Source: Methanoregulaceae archaeon (GTDB taxonomy: Archaea; Halobacteriota; Methanomicrobia; Methanomicrobiales; Methanospirillaceae). From it: a stretch of 9,448 bases of DNA. The stretch's first letter is position 1. Each line of letters starts with the position of its first letter. The position numbers were made by a program, and so were the translations under genes. Positions 1 to 7,003 of this stretch are shown one piece after another. The DNA is taken from positions 1 to 9,448 of the forward strand of contig JAJRBS010000020.1 of the NCBI GenBank assembly GCA_028679325.1, given 5' to 3'. Under the pieces are notes generated by a model. The model worked only from the letters and a program-made list of their open reading frames with translations, was not told where the DNA came from and ran no database searches.

Positions 1-1604
1 AGGAGGTAGGAACGTCCATAGAAAGGCTGACGGAGCTCGGATATATCCTTGACAAGGACGGAAGGCCGCTCATCCGGCCAGACCAGGTGGTCGAGCTGAA
101 ACCACAGGACATCCTGGTATCTGAGTCCTGCGCCGATTACATGGTTAATGTGGCGCAGTTCATTGATGAGCTGCTGGTCCGCTGTTACCAGCTGCCGCCC
201 TTCTACCATGTATCTGCGAGAAGGGATCTGATCGGGCATCTGGTGATCGGCCTCGCCCCCCATACCAGTGCCGGAGTCCTCGCGCGGATTATCGGCGTAT
301 CCCGTGCCAGTGTTGGCTACGCTCACCCCTTCTTCCATGCTGCCAAGCGACGGAACTGTTTCTATGGCGATACCGAACTGGAGTTTTTTGATGGGCGTTC
401 CTGGAAGACCCTGCCAATTCGCCAGTTCGTCATCGAGAACTTTGATCTCTCGCGGCCGGGTATCGATCGTCTGGGCACGTATTACTCTGATCCACAAGGG
501 GGGTATCTCACCAGGACCGTTGATCAGGAAGGCAAACCTCACCTCCGCAAGGTGACATCGGTCTCCATCCACAGGGCACCCCAAAACCTTATCCGGTTTG
601 AGACCCGGCAGGGCAGGGTCCTGGCCGTTACCCCTGATCATGCCATGCTCATCTGGGATCTCTGTTATCTCCGGAAGATCAGGGCAGTCGAAGTGAAGGA
701 GGGGGACGCGGTGCCGGTCATGGTCGGGGCCGGCGTGGTCACCGACCATATCAGCCGCCGGGATCCTGTACCTTGCCCTGACGATCGCGTCTACTGCCTC
801 ACGGTGGCTGATGAACATACCGTCTGCGCGAACGGGATCTTCACCGGGCAGTGCGATGGAGACGAAGACTGCATCATGCTTCTTCTCGATGGATTGATCA
901 ACTTTTCCCGATCGTTTCTCCCCGAGTCCCGGGGAGGAACCATGGATGCACCGCTGGTGCTCACCACCCGGATCGACCCGTCAGAGATCGATAAGGAGAG
1001 CCATAACATCGACGTCGGGAGTTCTTACCCGCTCGAACTCTACCTTGCATCACTCGAATACCGCCATCCCCGGGAGGTCAGCGGCCTGATCGACAGGGTT
1101 GAGAAGAGATTGGGAACGGCCGCCGCAGTGCAGGGATTCGGGTACACCCACGAAACCTCCGATATATCGGCGGGGCCCCTGGAATCGACATACACCGAGC
1201 TGAAGACCATGTTCGAGAAGCTGGAGGCCGAGCTTCAGCTTGCAGAGAAGATCAGGGCCGTCGACCAGGATGACGTGGCTGAAAGGGTACTCTCCACCCA
1301 CTTCATACGGGACCTGATGGGGAACCTCTCGGCCTTCTCACGACAGAAATTCAGGTGCACCCGGTGCAATACGAGCTACCGCAGGATGCCTCTGGCCGGG
1401 AAATGCACACGGTGCGGGGCGAATATCATTCCCACTGTCCATGAGGGTTCGGTGAAGAAGTATCTCGAGATGTCCCGGGATATCTGTGAAAAATACAAGG
1501 TCTCTGAGTACACCAAACAGCGGGTCATGGTCCTTGACCTGGCAATCGAGTCCACCTTCGGACAGGAAAAGTCCGAGCAGATGGGGCTCGCAGATTTCAT
1601 GTAA
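1..1604 (+). CDS. polC: DNA polymerase D large subunit DP2, C-terminal part, intein-containing
   Basis: This is the catalytic subunit of the archaeal replicative D-family polymerase, which works with the DP1 exonuclease subunit and PCNA. The gene is cut by the window edge: the frame is already open at base 3 and the N-terminal majority of DP2 lies outside, so the GTG at 87 is not a real start. About 533 residues are visible, 165 of them intein. The host segment before the intein ends HAAKRRN and resumes CDGDEDC, the acidic catalytic motif of the double-psi barrel (known for the family). A CX2C-X12-CX2C zinc module spans 1356-1415. The last eight residues, QMGLADFM (1578-1601), fit the PCNA-interacting pattern QxxLxxFM. 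The stop is TAA. The family assignment is secure; the PIP-box reading is inferred from the pattern and its terminal position. Confidence 0.97.
   Translation, partial: EVGTSIERLTELGYILDKDGRPLIRPDQVVELKPQDILVSESCADYMVNVAQFIDELLVRCYQLPPFYHVSARRDLIGHLVIGLAPHTSAGVLARIIGVSRASVGYAHPFFHAAKRRNCFYGDTELEFFDGRSWKTLPIRQFVIENFDLSRPGIDRLGTYYSDPQGGYLTRTVDQEGKPHLRKVTSVSIHRAPQNLIRFETRQGRVLAVTPDHAMLIWDLCYLRKIRAVEVKEGDAVPVMVGAGVVTDHISRRDPVPCPDDRVYCLTVADEHTVCANGIFTGQCDGDEDCIMLLLDGLINFSRSFLPESRGGTMDAPLVLTTRIDPSEIDKESHNIDVGSSYPLELYLASLEYRHPREVSGLIDRVEKRLGTAAAVQGFGYTHETSDISAGPLESTYTELKTMFEKLEAELQLAEKIRAVDQDDVAERVLSTHFIRDLMGNLSAFSRQKFRCTRCNTSYRRMPLAGKCTRCGANIIPTVHEGSVKKYLEMSRDICEKYKVSEYTKQRVMVLDLAIESTFGQEKSEQMGLADFM
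357..851 (+). other. Mini-intein (165 aa) in DP2 at the RRN/CDGDED site
   Basis: This in-frame protein-splicing element starts at Cys1 (TGT, 357) and ends at Gln165 (CAG, 849-851), followed by the +1 Cys (TGC, 852). Removing it joins AKRRN directly to CDGDED, the uninterrupted DP2 sequence. Splicing block A begins CFYGDTELEF. Block B holds the TxxH motif (TPDH, residues 92-95). Block F is RVYCLTV...EHTVCANG (144-160), with Cys147 at the usually acidic position. Block G is NGIFTGQ, so the penultimate residue is Gly rather than His and the last is Gln rather than Asn. Nothing of homing-endonuclease size fits between blocks B and F, so it cannot spread by itself. A C-terminal Gln is known in the Pyrococcus abyssi Pol II intein. 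Since it sits beside the catalytic aspartates, the polymerase should be inactive until splicing (inference). Confidence 0.94.
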
Positions 1605-1651
1605 GATCTTTCCAAAACTCCCGCTGGGAAGATTTTGATGTGTCCTTTTTT
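1605..1651 (+). terminator. Hairpin plus T-tracts after polC
   Basis: An imperfect 8-9 bp stem pairs 1605-1613 with 1626-1634, including G.T pairs, around a 12-base loop. It is followed at once by TTT and then by a six-T run at 1645-1650. It starts one base after the polC stop and lies between convergent genes. The T-tracts point to termination of plus-strand polC transcripts; the minus strand here is A-rich and does not show a matching T-tract for the opposing gene. Confidence 0.6.
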
Positions 1652-1659
1652 CGCTCCAC

Positions 1660-2943
1660 TCAGGACATCTTCGGGCCCCCGGAACGGCCGGAATCACCGA
1701 GAATCTCCTTCATCAGCCTTATTGCACAGAAATCACCACACATCGAACAGGTCACCTGGTCCCCGGCAAGTTGCCGGGCACGCGACTCGTCAAGGGCAAG
1801 AGAGAACTGCCCCTCCCGGTCAAGATCTGCCCTTCTTTCCGACAGTTCGCGGTCAGGGGTTCCCTTTCGCAGTTTCACGATATCTCCGATATGGGCGGCG
1901 ATCCTGAAGGCTATCAGGCCTTCCTTCACCTGCCCGGGACCCGGAAGTCCCAGGTGTTCTGACGGGGTGATGGCGCAGAGGTAATCGGCACCGGCAGCAC
2001 ATGCGGCGCTCGCCCCGACACTTCCCGCAATGTGATCGTAGCCGATTGCGATGTCGGTCGGGAGCGGGCCCGCAACGAAAAGGGGGAATGGTGATGCCCT
2101 CTTGTATTCGCGGATGGAGGGGGCTATCCTGTCATAGCTGGTATGTCCGCCTGCACCTTCGATAATGACCTGTACCCCCTGTTCATGGACATACCGGGCG
2201 AGGGCGGCATTCTGTCTCATCTCCTTCCGGGCAGCCGTATCCCTGACATCGTGAATACACCCGCTCCTTGCCGTATTGCCCAGGGACAGGACGATATCGT
2301 GCTCTCGGAGGATACCGATAATGTCGTCGAGCATCTCCAGGAAGGGATTGTCACAGCTGTTCAGATGCATGTAGGCGCTGGTGATTGACCCCCCCTTGGA
2401 AACAACTCCGAGGATACGGCCCTGTCGCCTCAGGCATTCGAGGAGGTCAGCATTCACGAAATGGAGGACCATGGAGCTCACCCCGGTGGAAGCCTGTTCC
2501 CGAATGGTTTCCAGGAGGTCACGGGATGTCATGTGCCCGATCCCGCGTTCGGCAGCCGTCTGGTACACCGGCACGGTGGTGATCGGGATCCGGGTGTGAC
2601 GGAACACCGCTTCCCGGATCATCCTGATATCTCCCCCGGTGGAGAGGTCCGAGAGGGTATCTGCTCCGAATCTCTCTGCTGTCTCTGCTTTTTTTAGTTC
2701 GTCTTTGAGAGAAACCAGGGCATGCGACGTTCCGATATTGACGTTCACCTTGGTCCGGAGACCTTTCCCGATCCCCAGCGAATTGTTCCCCCGCCGCATG
2801 ATGACAATCCTTCCGTTCCGGATGAACCTTAACAGCCGGAGCGGGTCGAAGCCTTCCTGGTGTGCTACATTCAGGATCGGGTTGGTAACCAGCCCGCCGG
2901 AAGCCGCCTCAAGAATCGGCGGGGATGGGTCGTGAGCGGTCAT
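1660..2943 (-). CDS. thiC: ThiC-family radical SAM enzyme, divergent paralogue
   Basis: ThiC rearranges aminoimidazole ribotide to HMP phosphate in thiamine synthesis using SAM and a 4Fe-4S cluster. The ATG at 2943 gives 427 residues, the usual short-form size, and lies about 30 bases from a TATA-like element. The open frame runs upstream to 3336, but that extension has no family similarity. Recognisable motifs are NVNIGTS (67-73), DLSTGGD (99-105), GVVSKGG (179-185), GPLPTDIAIGYDH (292-304), EHLGLP (330-335) and C-terminal CSMCGDFC, with Cys399, Cys402 and Cys406 as CX2CX3C, the spacing I recall for short-form ThiC. Two motifs look altered against remembered canonical sequences: LGDGLRPG reads LGNTARSG (221-228), and EGPGHVP reads EGAGGHTS (262-269), with one extra residue before the metal-binding His. 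It may therefore be a paralogue, for example one making 5-hydroxybenzimidazole (BzaF-like), rather than thiamine ThiC. The family is certain; the product is not. Confidence 0.9.
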   Translation of the reverse strand: MTAHDPSPPILEAASGGLVTNPILNVAHQEGFDPLRLLRFIRNGRIVIMRRGNNSLGIGKGLRTKVNVNIGTSHALVSLKDELKKAETAERFGADTLSDLSTGGDIRMIREAVFRHTRIPITTVPVYQTAAERGIGHMTSRDLLETIREQASTGVSSMVLHFVNADLLECLRRQGRILGVVSKGGSITSAYMHLNSCDNPFLEMLDDIIGILREHDIVLSLGNTARSGCIHDVRDTAARKEMRQNAALARYVHEQGVQVIIEGAGGHTSYDRIAPSIREYKRASPFPLFVAGPLPTDIAIGYDHIAGSVGASAACAAGADYLCAITPSEHLGLPGPGQVKEGLIAFRIAAHIGDIVKLRKGTPDRELSERRADLDREGQFSLALDESRARQLAGDQVTCSMCGDFCAIRLMKEILGDSGRSGGPKMS

Positions 2944-2969
2944 GCCAGTATAATCTGATTCGTCCGGGA

Positions 2970-2978
2970 ACATATAGT
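2970..2978 (-). promoter_or_regulatory. TATA-like element for the ThiC-family gene
   Basis: Read on the minus strand this is ACTATATG, centred about 30 bases upstream of the ATG at 2943. With the usual archaeal TATA-to-start distance, transcription would begin within a few bases of that ATG, giving a leaderless or very short-leader mRNA. This supports 2943 over the in-frame ATG at 2973 and makes a leader riboswitch unlikely. No Shine-Dalgarno sequence precedes either ATG. Confidence 0.45.
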
Positions 2979-3161
2979 CGCGACCGGTGGTCCGGTCTGA
3001 CCTGCCTCCGGCTTGCCTGTATTGGCCACACTTCTCCGTCCGCACCTCAGTCCGGAAGAAAAAACCGCTGGCCTGGTTACCGTGGTTCATCTGGTGTAAC
3101 GGAGTGACCAGGTGACTTCCAGGACAATCATCATCCACCCGGAAAGATATACACTGCCCTG
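2979..3161. other. Divergent spacer between ThiC-family gene and cysteine desulfurase
   Basis: No gene is seen here. There is an imperfect inverted repeat, CCTGGTTAC at 3072-3080 against GTGACCAGG at 3104-3112, with a nested GTTAC/GTAAC alternative (3076-3080 and 3096-3100). A six-to-seven A run lies at about 3058-3064. The repeat could be an operator for either gene. I looked for the conserved TPP riboswitch core (CUGAGA, then GAACCUGAUCUGG with CCAGCG) and did not find it in order on either strand. Confidence 0.35.
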
Positions 3162-4325
3162 ATGTATGATCTCCCGGCCCTGAGAGAGGAATTTCCCGTG
3201 CTCTCCCGCTGCATTTATCTTGACTCCGCTTCGACGAGCCAGACCCCGCGGTGTGCTGTGGAAGCGATGAACAGCTACTTCTTTGACTATGCAGCGAACC
3301 ATGGCAGAGGAGCTCATCACCTCGCGCGCAGGACAACCGGGGAGTACGAACGGACCCGCCGGCTTCTTGGTGAATTTCTCGGGGTTCCGGAAGGAAACCT
3401 CGTCTTTACGAAAAACACCACCGAAGCCATCAATTTGGTGGCGAGGGGTATCTGCTGGCAGAAGGGGGACGAGATCCTCACCACCGATCTTGAGCATCAT
3501 TCCAACCTTGTGCCCTGGCTGGCACTCCGTGAGCAGGGAGTCAGGGTAAAGATCCTCCGGCAAAAGAACGGGTATGTGACGGCAGAAGACCTCAAAGAGG
3601 CACTGAGCCCTGCAACACGGCTTGTTGCGGTTAACCATGTGACAAACGTCCTCGGCACGGTTCAGCCGGTGGAAGAGTTCGCCCGCATCTCGCACGACCA
3701 GGGTGTGCCGATACTGCTGGACGCGGCACAGTCGGCCGGCCATATGCCCCTGCCACCCGGAAAAATCTTCGATTACCTGGCTCTGCCGGGTCACAAGGGG
3801 CTGCTGGGCCCTCAGGGAACCGGTGCGTTGTTCATTTCCGATCCCGATTCACTGGCGGCGACCTGTTTTGGAGGGGGGATTGTGGAGGAGGTCACCCTCG
3901 ACCAATTCACCCTTCTCCCCTGCCCGGCGAGGTTCGAGCCTGGCACACCGAATATCCCCGGGGTTATCGGGCTCGGGGCGGCGATCGACCTGGTCAACAG
4001 GCTGACGGTCAGATCGGTTCACGGTCACGAGACAGCCCTCGGAGATCTCCTCCGGAATGGTCTTATGGATATTCCGGGCGTGACTGTCTACAGTCCGTCA
4101 CGAAGCACGGTGATCTCTTTCAACGTTGCTTCGAAAAAACCTGATGAGGTAGCGCTCCTCCTCGATCAGAAGGCCGGGATATGCGTCAGGAGCGGCATGC
4201 ACTGTGCCCAGCCTCTGACGACGTCTCTTTCTCCTCTCGGGACGGTCAGGGCATCGATCGGCTGTTACACGACACCAGAGGAGATAGAGGCTCTTGTCGG
4301 TTCAGTCCGGGAAATAGCCGGCTGA
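3162..4325 (+). CDS. Cysteine desulfurase, SufS/Csd type (class V aminotransferase fold)
   Basis: This PLP enzyme removes sulfur from cysteine as an enzyme persulfide, with alanine released, for Fe-S clusters or other sulfur-containing cofactors. The 387 residues cover the whole family length. Visible features are the N-terminal YLDSAST (19-25), the PLP-stacking region EHHSN (111-115), the cofactor aspartate in LLDAAQSAGH (185-194), the Schiff-base lysine in GHKGLLGPQG (Lys212), and the sulfur-carrying Cys348 in RSGMHCAQP. The RSGxHCAQP form marks the SufS/Csd group rather than NifS/IscS. The ATG at 3162 has no clear Shine-Dalgarno sequence; a TATA-like GATATAC about 14 bases upstream is too close for a standard promoter, so the transcription start is unresolved. 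The gene is divergent from the ThiC-family gene and ends 11 bases from the convergent HEAT-repeat gene. No suf scaffold genes are visible alongside. Confidence 0.93.
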   Translation: MYDLPALREEFPVLSRCIYLDSASTSQTPRCAVEAMNSYFFDYAANHGRGAHHLARRTTGEYERTRRLLGEFLGVPEGNLVFTKNTTEAINLVARGICWQKGDEILTTDLEHHSNLVPWLALREQGVRVKILRQKNGYVTAEDLKEALSPATRLVAVNHVTNVLGTVQPVEEFARISHDQGVPILLDAAQSAGHMPLPPGKIFDYLALPGHKGLLGPQGTGALFISDPDSLAATCFGGGIVEEVTLDQFTLLPCPARFEPGTPNIPGVIGLGAAIDLVNRLTVRSVHGHETALGDLLRNGLMDIPGVTVYSPSRSTVISFNVASKKPDEVALLLDQKAGICVRSGMHCAQPLTTSLSPLGTVRASIGCYTTPEEIEALVGSVREIAG

Positions 4326-4336
4326 ACCATCCTCCC

Positions 4337-4744
4337 TTAGTACTCGTCCTGGGGTTTTGTGGTCACCACGTCCTCCACCTCGGGCTCAAGGAGCCAGAGG
4401 GCGTCCTGTGCCTTCTCCTGTATGTCCCCTGAACTGTGCTCCCTGAGTGCGTCGAGACGGGCAATGGCCCCGGCCGAGAGGAGAGCCTCCTGCTCCCCTG
4501 CGGCCGCGGTGGCCGTGATCACGTCGATAGCTGACTCGACGATGTGAGGGTTGTCATCCCTGAGGAGGTCGAGAAGGGGGATGATCCCTCCCTCGCGGAT
4601 CAGTTCATCTGGCCTCCAGTCCTCATCCCAGGTGCTGACGGCGAGGGCCTCGATCGCCATCTCCCTCACGCTCTCATCAGGATCAGAGATCCGGCAGATC
4701 AGGTCCTTTGTCAGTTTTTTCCGGTTTGGTGCTTCCCGTGGCAT
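4337..4744 (-). CDS. Small HEAT/armadillo-repeat protein
   Basis: This 135-residue acidic, soluble protein is built of paired helices. At least three repeats can be read: roughly 8-36 (LTKDLICRISDPDESVREMA...), 52-81 (IIPLLDLLRDDNPHIVESAI...) and 92-119 (AIARLDALREHSSGDIQEKA...). Each has a leucine-rich helix, an Asp/Asn-containing turn, then a second helix with the V/I-x-E-x-A pattern typical of HEAT and PBS-lyase-like repeats. Such folds are protein-binding scaffolds, and no catalytic motif is present, so the partner is unknown. There is no signal peptide or membrane segment. The start is well supported by GGGAGG four bases upstream of the ATG and by a TATA element further up. Its own promoter suggests it is transcribed apart from the methyltransferase gene 54 bases upstream. 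Confidence 0.85.
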   Translation of the reverse strand: MPREAPNRKKLTKDLICRISDPDESVREMAIEALAVSTWDEDWRPDELIREGGIIPLLDLLRDDNPHIVESAIDVITATAAAGEQEALLSAGAIARLDALREHSSGDIQEKAQDALWLLEPEVEDVVTTKPQDEY

Positions 4745-4748
4745 GTGT

Positions 4749-4785
4749 CCTCCCGCTGATTATCGCTGTTCATTGTTTAAAAAGG
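4749..4785 (-). promoter_or_regulatory. Promoter and Shine-Dalgarno site of the HEAT-repeat gene
   Basis: On the minus strand the order is GTGACCTTTTTAAAC (TATA-like, centred about 4780), then GGGAGG at 4754-4749, then the ATG at 4744. A start of transcription about 25 bases below the TATA would fall just before the ribosome site. The string GTGACCTTTTTA recurs upstream of the dienelactone hydrolase gene. Confidence 0.6.
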
Positions 4786-4798
4786 TCACCACCTCCCT

Positions 4799-5431
4799 TC
4801 AGCGACGCCAGGCATGCAGAATGCCCATCTGGCCATAAGGTCCGTTGACGGGGTTCCTGTCGATGGTAAATTCATACCGGTTGGCGATGTAATCGAGAAG
4901 GGATGGCCTGATGACCGGTCCGACCGGAGGCTGGTGAAGTTCCATCTCGATCCGGCGGATTCCCGAGAGGTCTTCGGGATCGATCAGCCACTCCGCACCT
5001 TCACAGTCGCATTTGAGGAAATCGCAGCCTCCCGCCATCCTGACAATATCACGAAGCGGATAGGACGGAACTATCGCCCGGCACCCGTCCCAGGCAATCT
5101 CAACCGGACCGCCGTCGCCAAGGGCTGCCCGCAGGACCCGGATTCCGCCACGGTTCAGCAGGACATTCCTGGTCAGGAGATCCGTGGTGAGGGGTTCGAC
5201 TGCTATGACCCGGGAGCTCTTCCTCGCTGCCCGCAGGGCAAATGCTCCTCCGTTCGCACCGATATCAATGACGATATCGCTTCTCCTGATATCCTCGAGC
5301 CAGTACTCGGGGACTTCGGTTATCTGGCGGCAGGGGAGGTGATTTTCATGGTACAGGATACCATCCCGGGTACGACAGATGCGGGTGCCTGCTGGGTGAT
5401 TATCGCCCTGAGACCAGCGGAGCCTGGACAT
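4799..5431 (-). CDS. FkbM-family SAM-dependent methyltransferase
   Basis: This is a 210-residue class I methyltransferase. Motif I is VIDIGANGG (54-62), the acidic residue after strand 2 is Glu79 in AVEP, and FLKCDCEGAEW (138-148) is the FkbM-type signature (usually LKxDxEGxE). Members of the family O-methylate sugars, polyketides or other small molecules, and archaeal copies are often near surface-glycan genes; the substrate here cannot be told. The protein is soluble and near the lower end of family length but appears complete. The ATG at 5431 is the most upstream start in the frame and lacks a strong Shine-Dalgarno sequence (AAGGGAT is about 17 bases away). It lies 65 bases downstream of the exporter gene on the same strand, so co-transcription is possible. 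No glycosyltransferases are nearby. Confidence 0.85.
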   Translation of the reverse strand: MSRLRWSQGDNHPAGTRICRTRDGILYHENHLPCRQITEVPEYWLEDIRRSDIVIDIGANGGAFALRAARKSSRVIAVEPLTTDLLTRNVLLNRGGIRVLRAALGDGGPVEIAWDGCRAIVPSYPLRDIVRMAGGCDFLKCDCEGAEWLIDPEDLSGIRRIEMELHQPPVGPVIRPSLLDYIANRYEFTIDRNPVNGPYGQMGILHAWRR

Positions 5432-5496
5432 GGTTCAATGGTGATGTATCCCTTTCTTCTGTTTTCTTCTTTTCCGGGACCAAGCTTGGGGTGGCT
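5432..5496. other. Spacer between exporter and methyltransferase genes
   Basis: The 65-base spacer contains a perfect 10-base palindrome, CCAAGCTTGG (5480-5489), and a pyrimidine-rich tract on the plus strand at about 5455-5475. On the transcribed minus strand the tract is purine-rich, so it is not a terminator for the exporter gene. The palindrome could be an operator, but it is short enough to occur by chance. Confidence 0.3.
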
Positions 5497-6963
5497 TCAG
5501 GATTCTCCGGCATCTTTTCGCAGTGTTCCCCGTACAAGAGAGAAGAAAATGCCGGCTACGCACAGGACTCCAAAAATGAGGAACGCCAGCTGCATTCCTG
5601 CCAGGAACTCGGCATACGTGTCCGGTGTGATAACCGACTGGCCGACGAAGACCGCCAGGATGATCACGGCCACGCCCATGGAGAACATCTGTCCGGTCAG
5701 CCGCATGGTCCCGACCATTCCCGAAGCCACACCGTAGAACTTCCGGTCTACCGAACTCATGATGGCCGTGGTATTCGGTGAGGAGAAGAAGGCCAGCCCG
5801 AGGCCCAGGATGATCAGGCTGGCAATAATGTAGACAAGGCCCGTCGTATCACTGATAAAGACCAGCATAAAGAGGGAAACTGCACTCATGGCCATTCCCG
5901 CTGATGCCAGCTTTCCGGGATCAATCCGGTCGGAAAGCCTTCCCGCGTAGGAGGAGAAGAGGACCATCACCACCGGCTGTGATATGAGGATCAGTCCTGC
6001 AGACTGGGGTGTGAACCCTTTGATGTACTGGAGGTAGAGGGAGAGGAAGAAGGTAACGGCGAAAGTCGCGCTGTAATTGATGAAAGCAGCGAGGTTTGAG
6101 AAGCCGAAGACCCTGTTCGCACGGATGATCCGGATATTGAGGAGGGGATAAGGGATCCGGAGCTCCCAGAGGATGAAGGCCGCGAGCACCACCGTCCCGG
6201 AGACGATGAGGACGATAGCGGAGGGGGCCGGAAGATGAGAGAATCCGTACATGACGGTGACCATGGTGATCCCGTACAGCACGGCACCGAGGGCATCGAA
6301 CGGTTCCCCCCGGCACTCAGCCCATTCCCCCGGGAGTTTCCAGAGAACGAGGAAGATAGTGAAGATGCCGATGGGGACATTCACGAGAAAGATGCTCTGC
6401 CACCCGAAATATCCGGTCAGGATTCCTCCGATAAACGGCCCCAGGGAGAGTCCGATATAGACCGCCGTGGTGTAGATGCCGATGACCTTTCCCCGTTCCT
6501 GCGGCGGTGTGACCGAAGTCAGGATAGCGACAGCGGTGCCGAAGATGAGGGCCGACCCGGCACCCTGGGCGAAACGGAGCAGGATGACGGAGAGAGACGA
6601 GGGAGCAAAGACCAGCAGGAGGGATGAGAGAGTGAAGACAGAGATGCCCAGGGTGAAGATCTTCTTCCGCCCGGTAATGTCTGCGATCCTTCCAAACGGG
6701 AGAAGGAAGATGGCAGATGCCAGAAGGTATGCCGTGGATACCCAGCTGAGAGAGATTGCATCCATCGAGAATGTGCTGCCGATGGCCGGGAGGGCGATGT
6801 TCACCGCTGAGAGGTCAAAGGGGGTCATGAAGCCGGCCAGGACGGCTATGAACAGGGCAACCTTCCTGATGGAAGGCGTGACAACTCTCTCCCTGCACTT
6901 CTCATCCTCTGCCGTGATATCCCTCTTCCTGTCCTTCTGACTCTCATCTTTGCACCGGTACAC
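5497..6963 (-). CDS. MFS drug exporter, DHA2 (EmrB/QacA) family
   Basis: This 488-residue integral membrane protein is a proton-driven efflux pump of the 14-helix DHA2 group. A charged 33-residue N-terminus is followed by the first membrane helix. DLSAVNIALPAIG (50-62) is the DHA2 motif, with Asp50 likely buried in the membrane. GRIADITGRKKI (91-102) is MFS motif A between helices 2 and 3, and GPFIGGILTGYFGWQSIFLV (175-194) is motif C of exporters. Hydrophobic segments continue to about residue 476, fitting 14 helices. The GTG at 6963 is the only ATG, GTG or TTG in frame before the first helix; it has no Shine-Dalgarno sequence but lies about 34 bases from a TATA element, suggesting a short leader. 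The substrate is unknown. It is divergent from the flavoprotein gene. Confidence 0.93.
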   Translation of the reverse strand: MYRCKDESQKDRKRDITAEDEKCRERVVTPSIRKVALFIAVLAGFMTPFDLSAVNIALPAIGSTFSMDAISLSWVSTAYLLASAIFLLPFGRIADITGRKKIFTLGISVFTLSSLLLVFAPSSLSVILLRFAQGAGSALIFGTAVAILTSVTPPQERGKVIGIYTTAVYIGLSLGPFIGGILTGYFGWQSIFLVNVPIGIFTIFLVLWKLPGEWAECRGEPFDALGAVLYGITMVTVMYGFSHLPAPSAIVLIVSGTVVLAAFILWELRIPYPLLNIRIIRANRVFGFSNLAAFINYSATFAVTFFLSLYLQYIKGFTPQSAGLILISQPVVMVLFSSYAGRLSDRIDPGKLASAGMAMSAVSLFMLVFISDTTGLVYIIASLIILGLGLAFFSSPNTTAIMSSVDRKFYGVASGMVGTMRLTGQMFSMGVAVIILAVFVGQSVITPDTYAEFLAGMQLAFLIFGVLCVAGIFFSLVRGTLRKDAGES

Positions 6964-6990
6964 GAAAAAGAGAGATGATGTGAGGACGAG

Positions 6991-7003
6991 AAGGTATATC
7001 TAC
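6991..7003. promoter_or_regulatory. Shared two-faced TATA element for exporter and flavoprotein genes
   Basis: The plus strand reads GGTATATCT and the minus strand AGATATACC, centred near 6997. It is about 36 bases from the flavoprotein ATG (7033) and 34 from the exporter GTG (6963), suitable for promoters in both directions with leaders of about ten bases. GAGG at 7025-7028 is the flavoprotein ribosome site. One element serving both genes would make their transcription mutually dependent (inference). Confidence 0.5.

Noticed and set aside
2944..3161. TPP riboswitch upstream of thiC
   Set aside because: Fragments such as CTGAGG and GAACC occur on the minus strand, but in the wrong order and without the conserved core; the predicted transcript also starts near the ATG.
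2944..3336. N-terminal extension of the ThiC-family frame by 131 codons
   Set aside because: The added residues lack family similarity, the shorter start gives normal short-form length, and a TATA-like element lies at the right distance before the ATG at 2943.
3087..3794. 235-codon minus-strand frame
   Set aside because: It lies opposite the well-supported cysteine desulfurase and has no recognisable domain.
4814..5737. 307-codon plus-strand frame
   Set aside because: It is antisense to the methyltransferase and exporter genes, with low-complexity, unrecognisable sequence.
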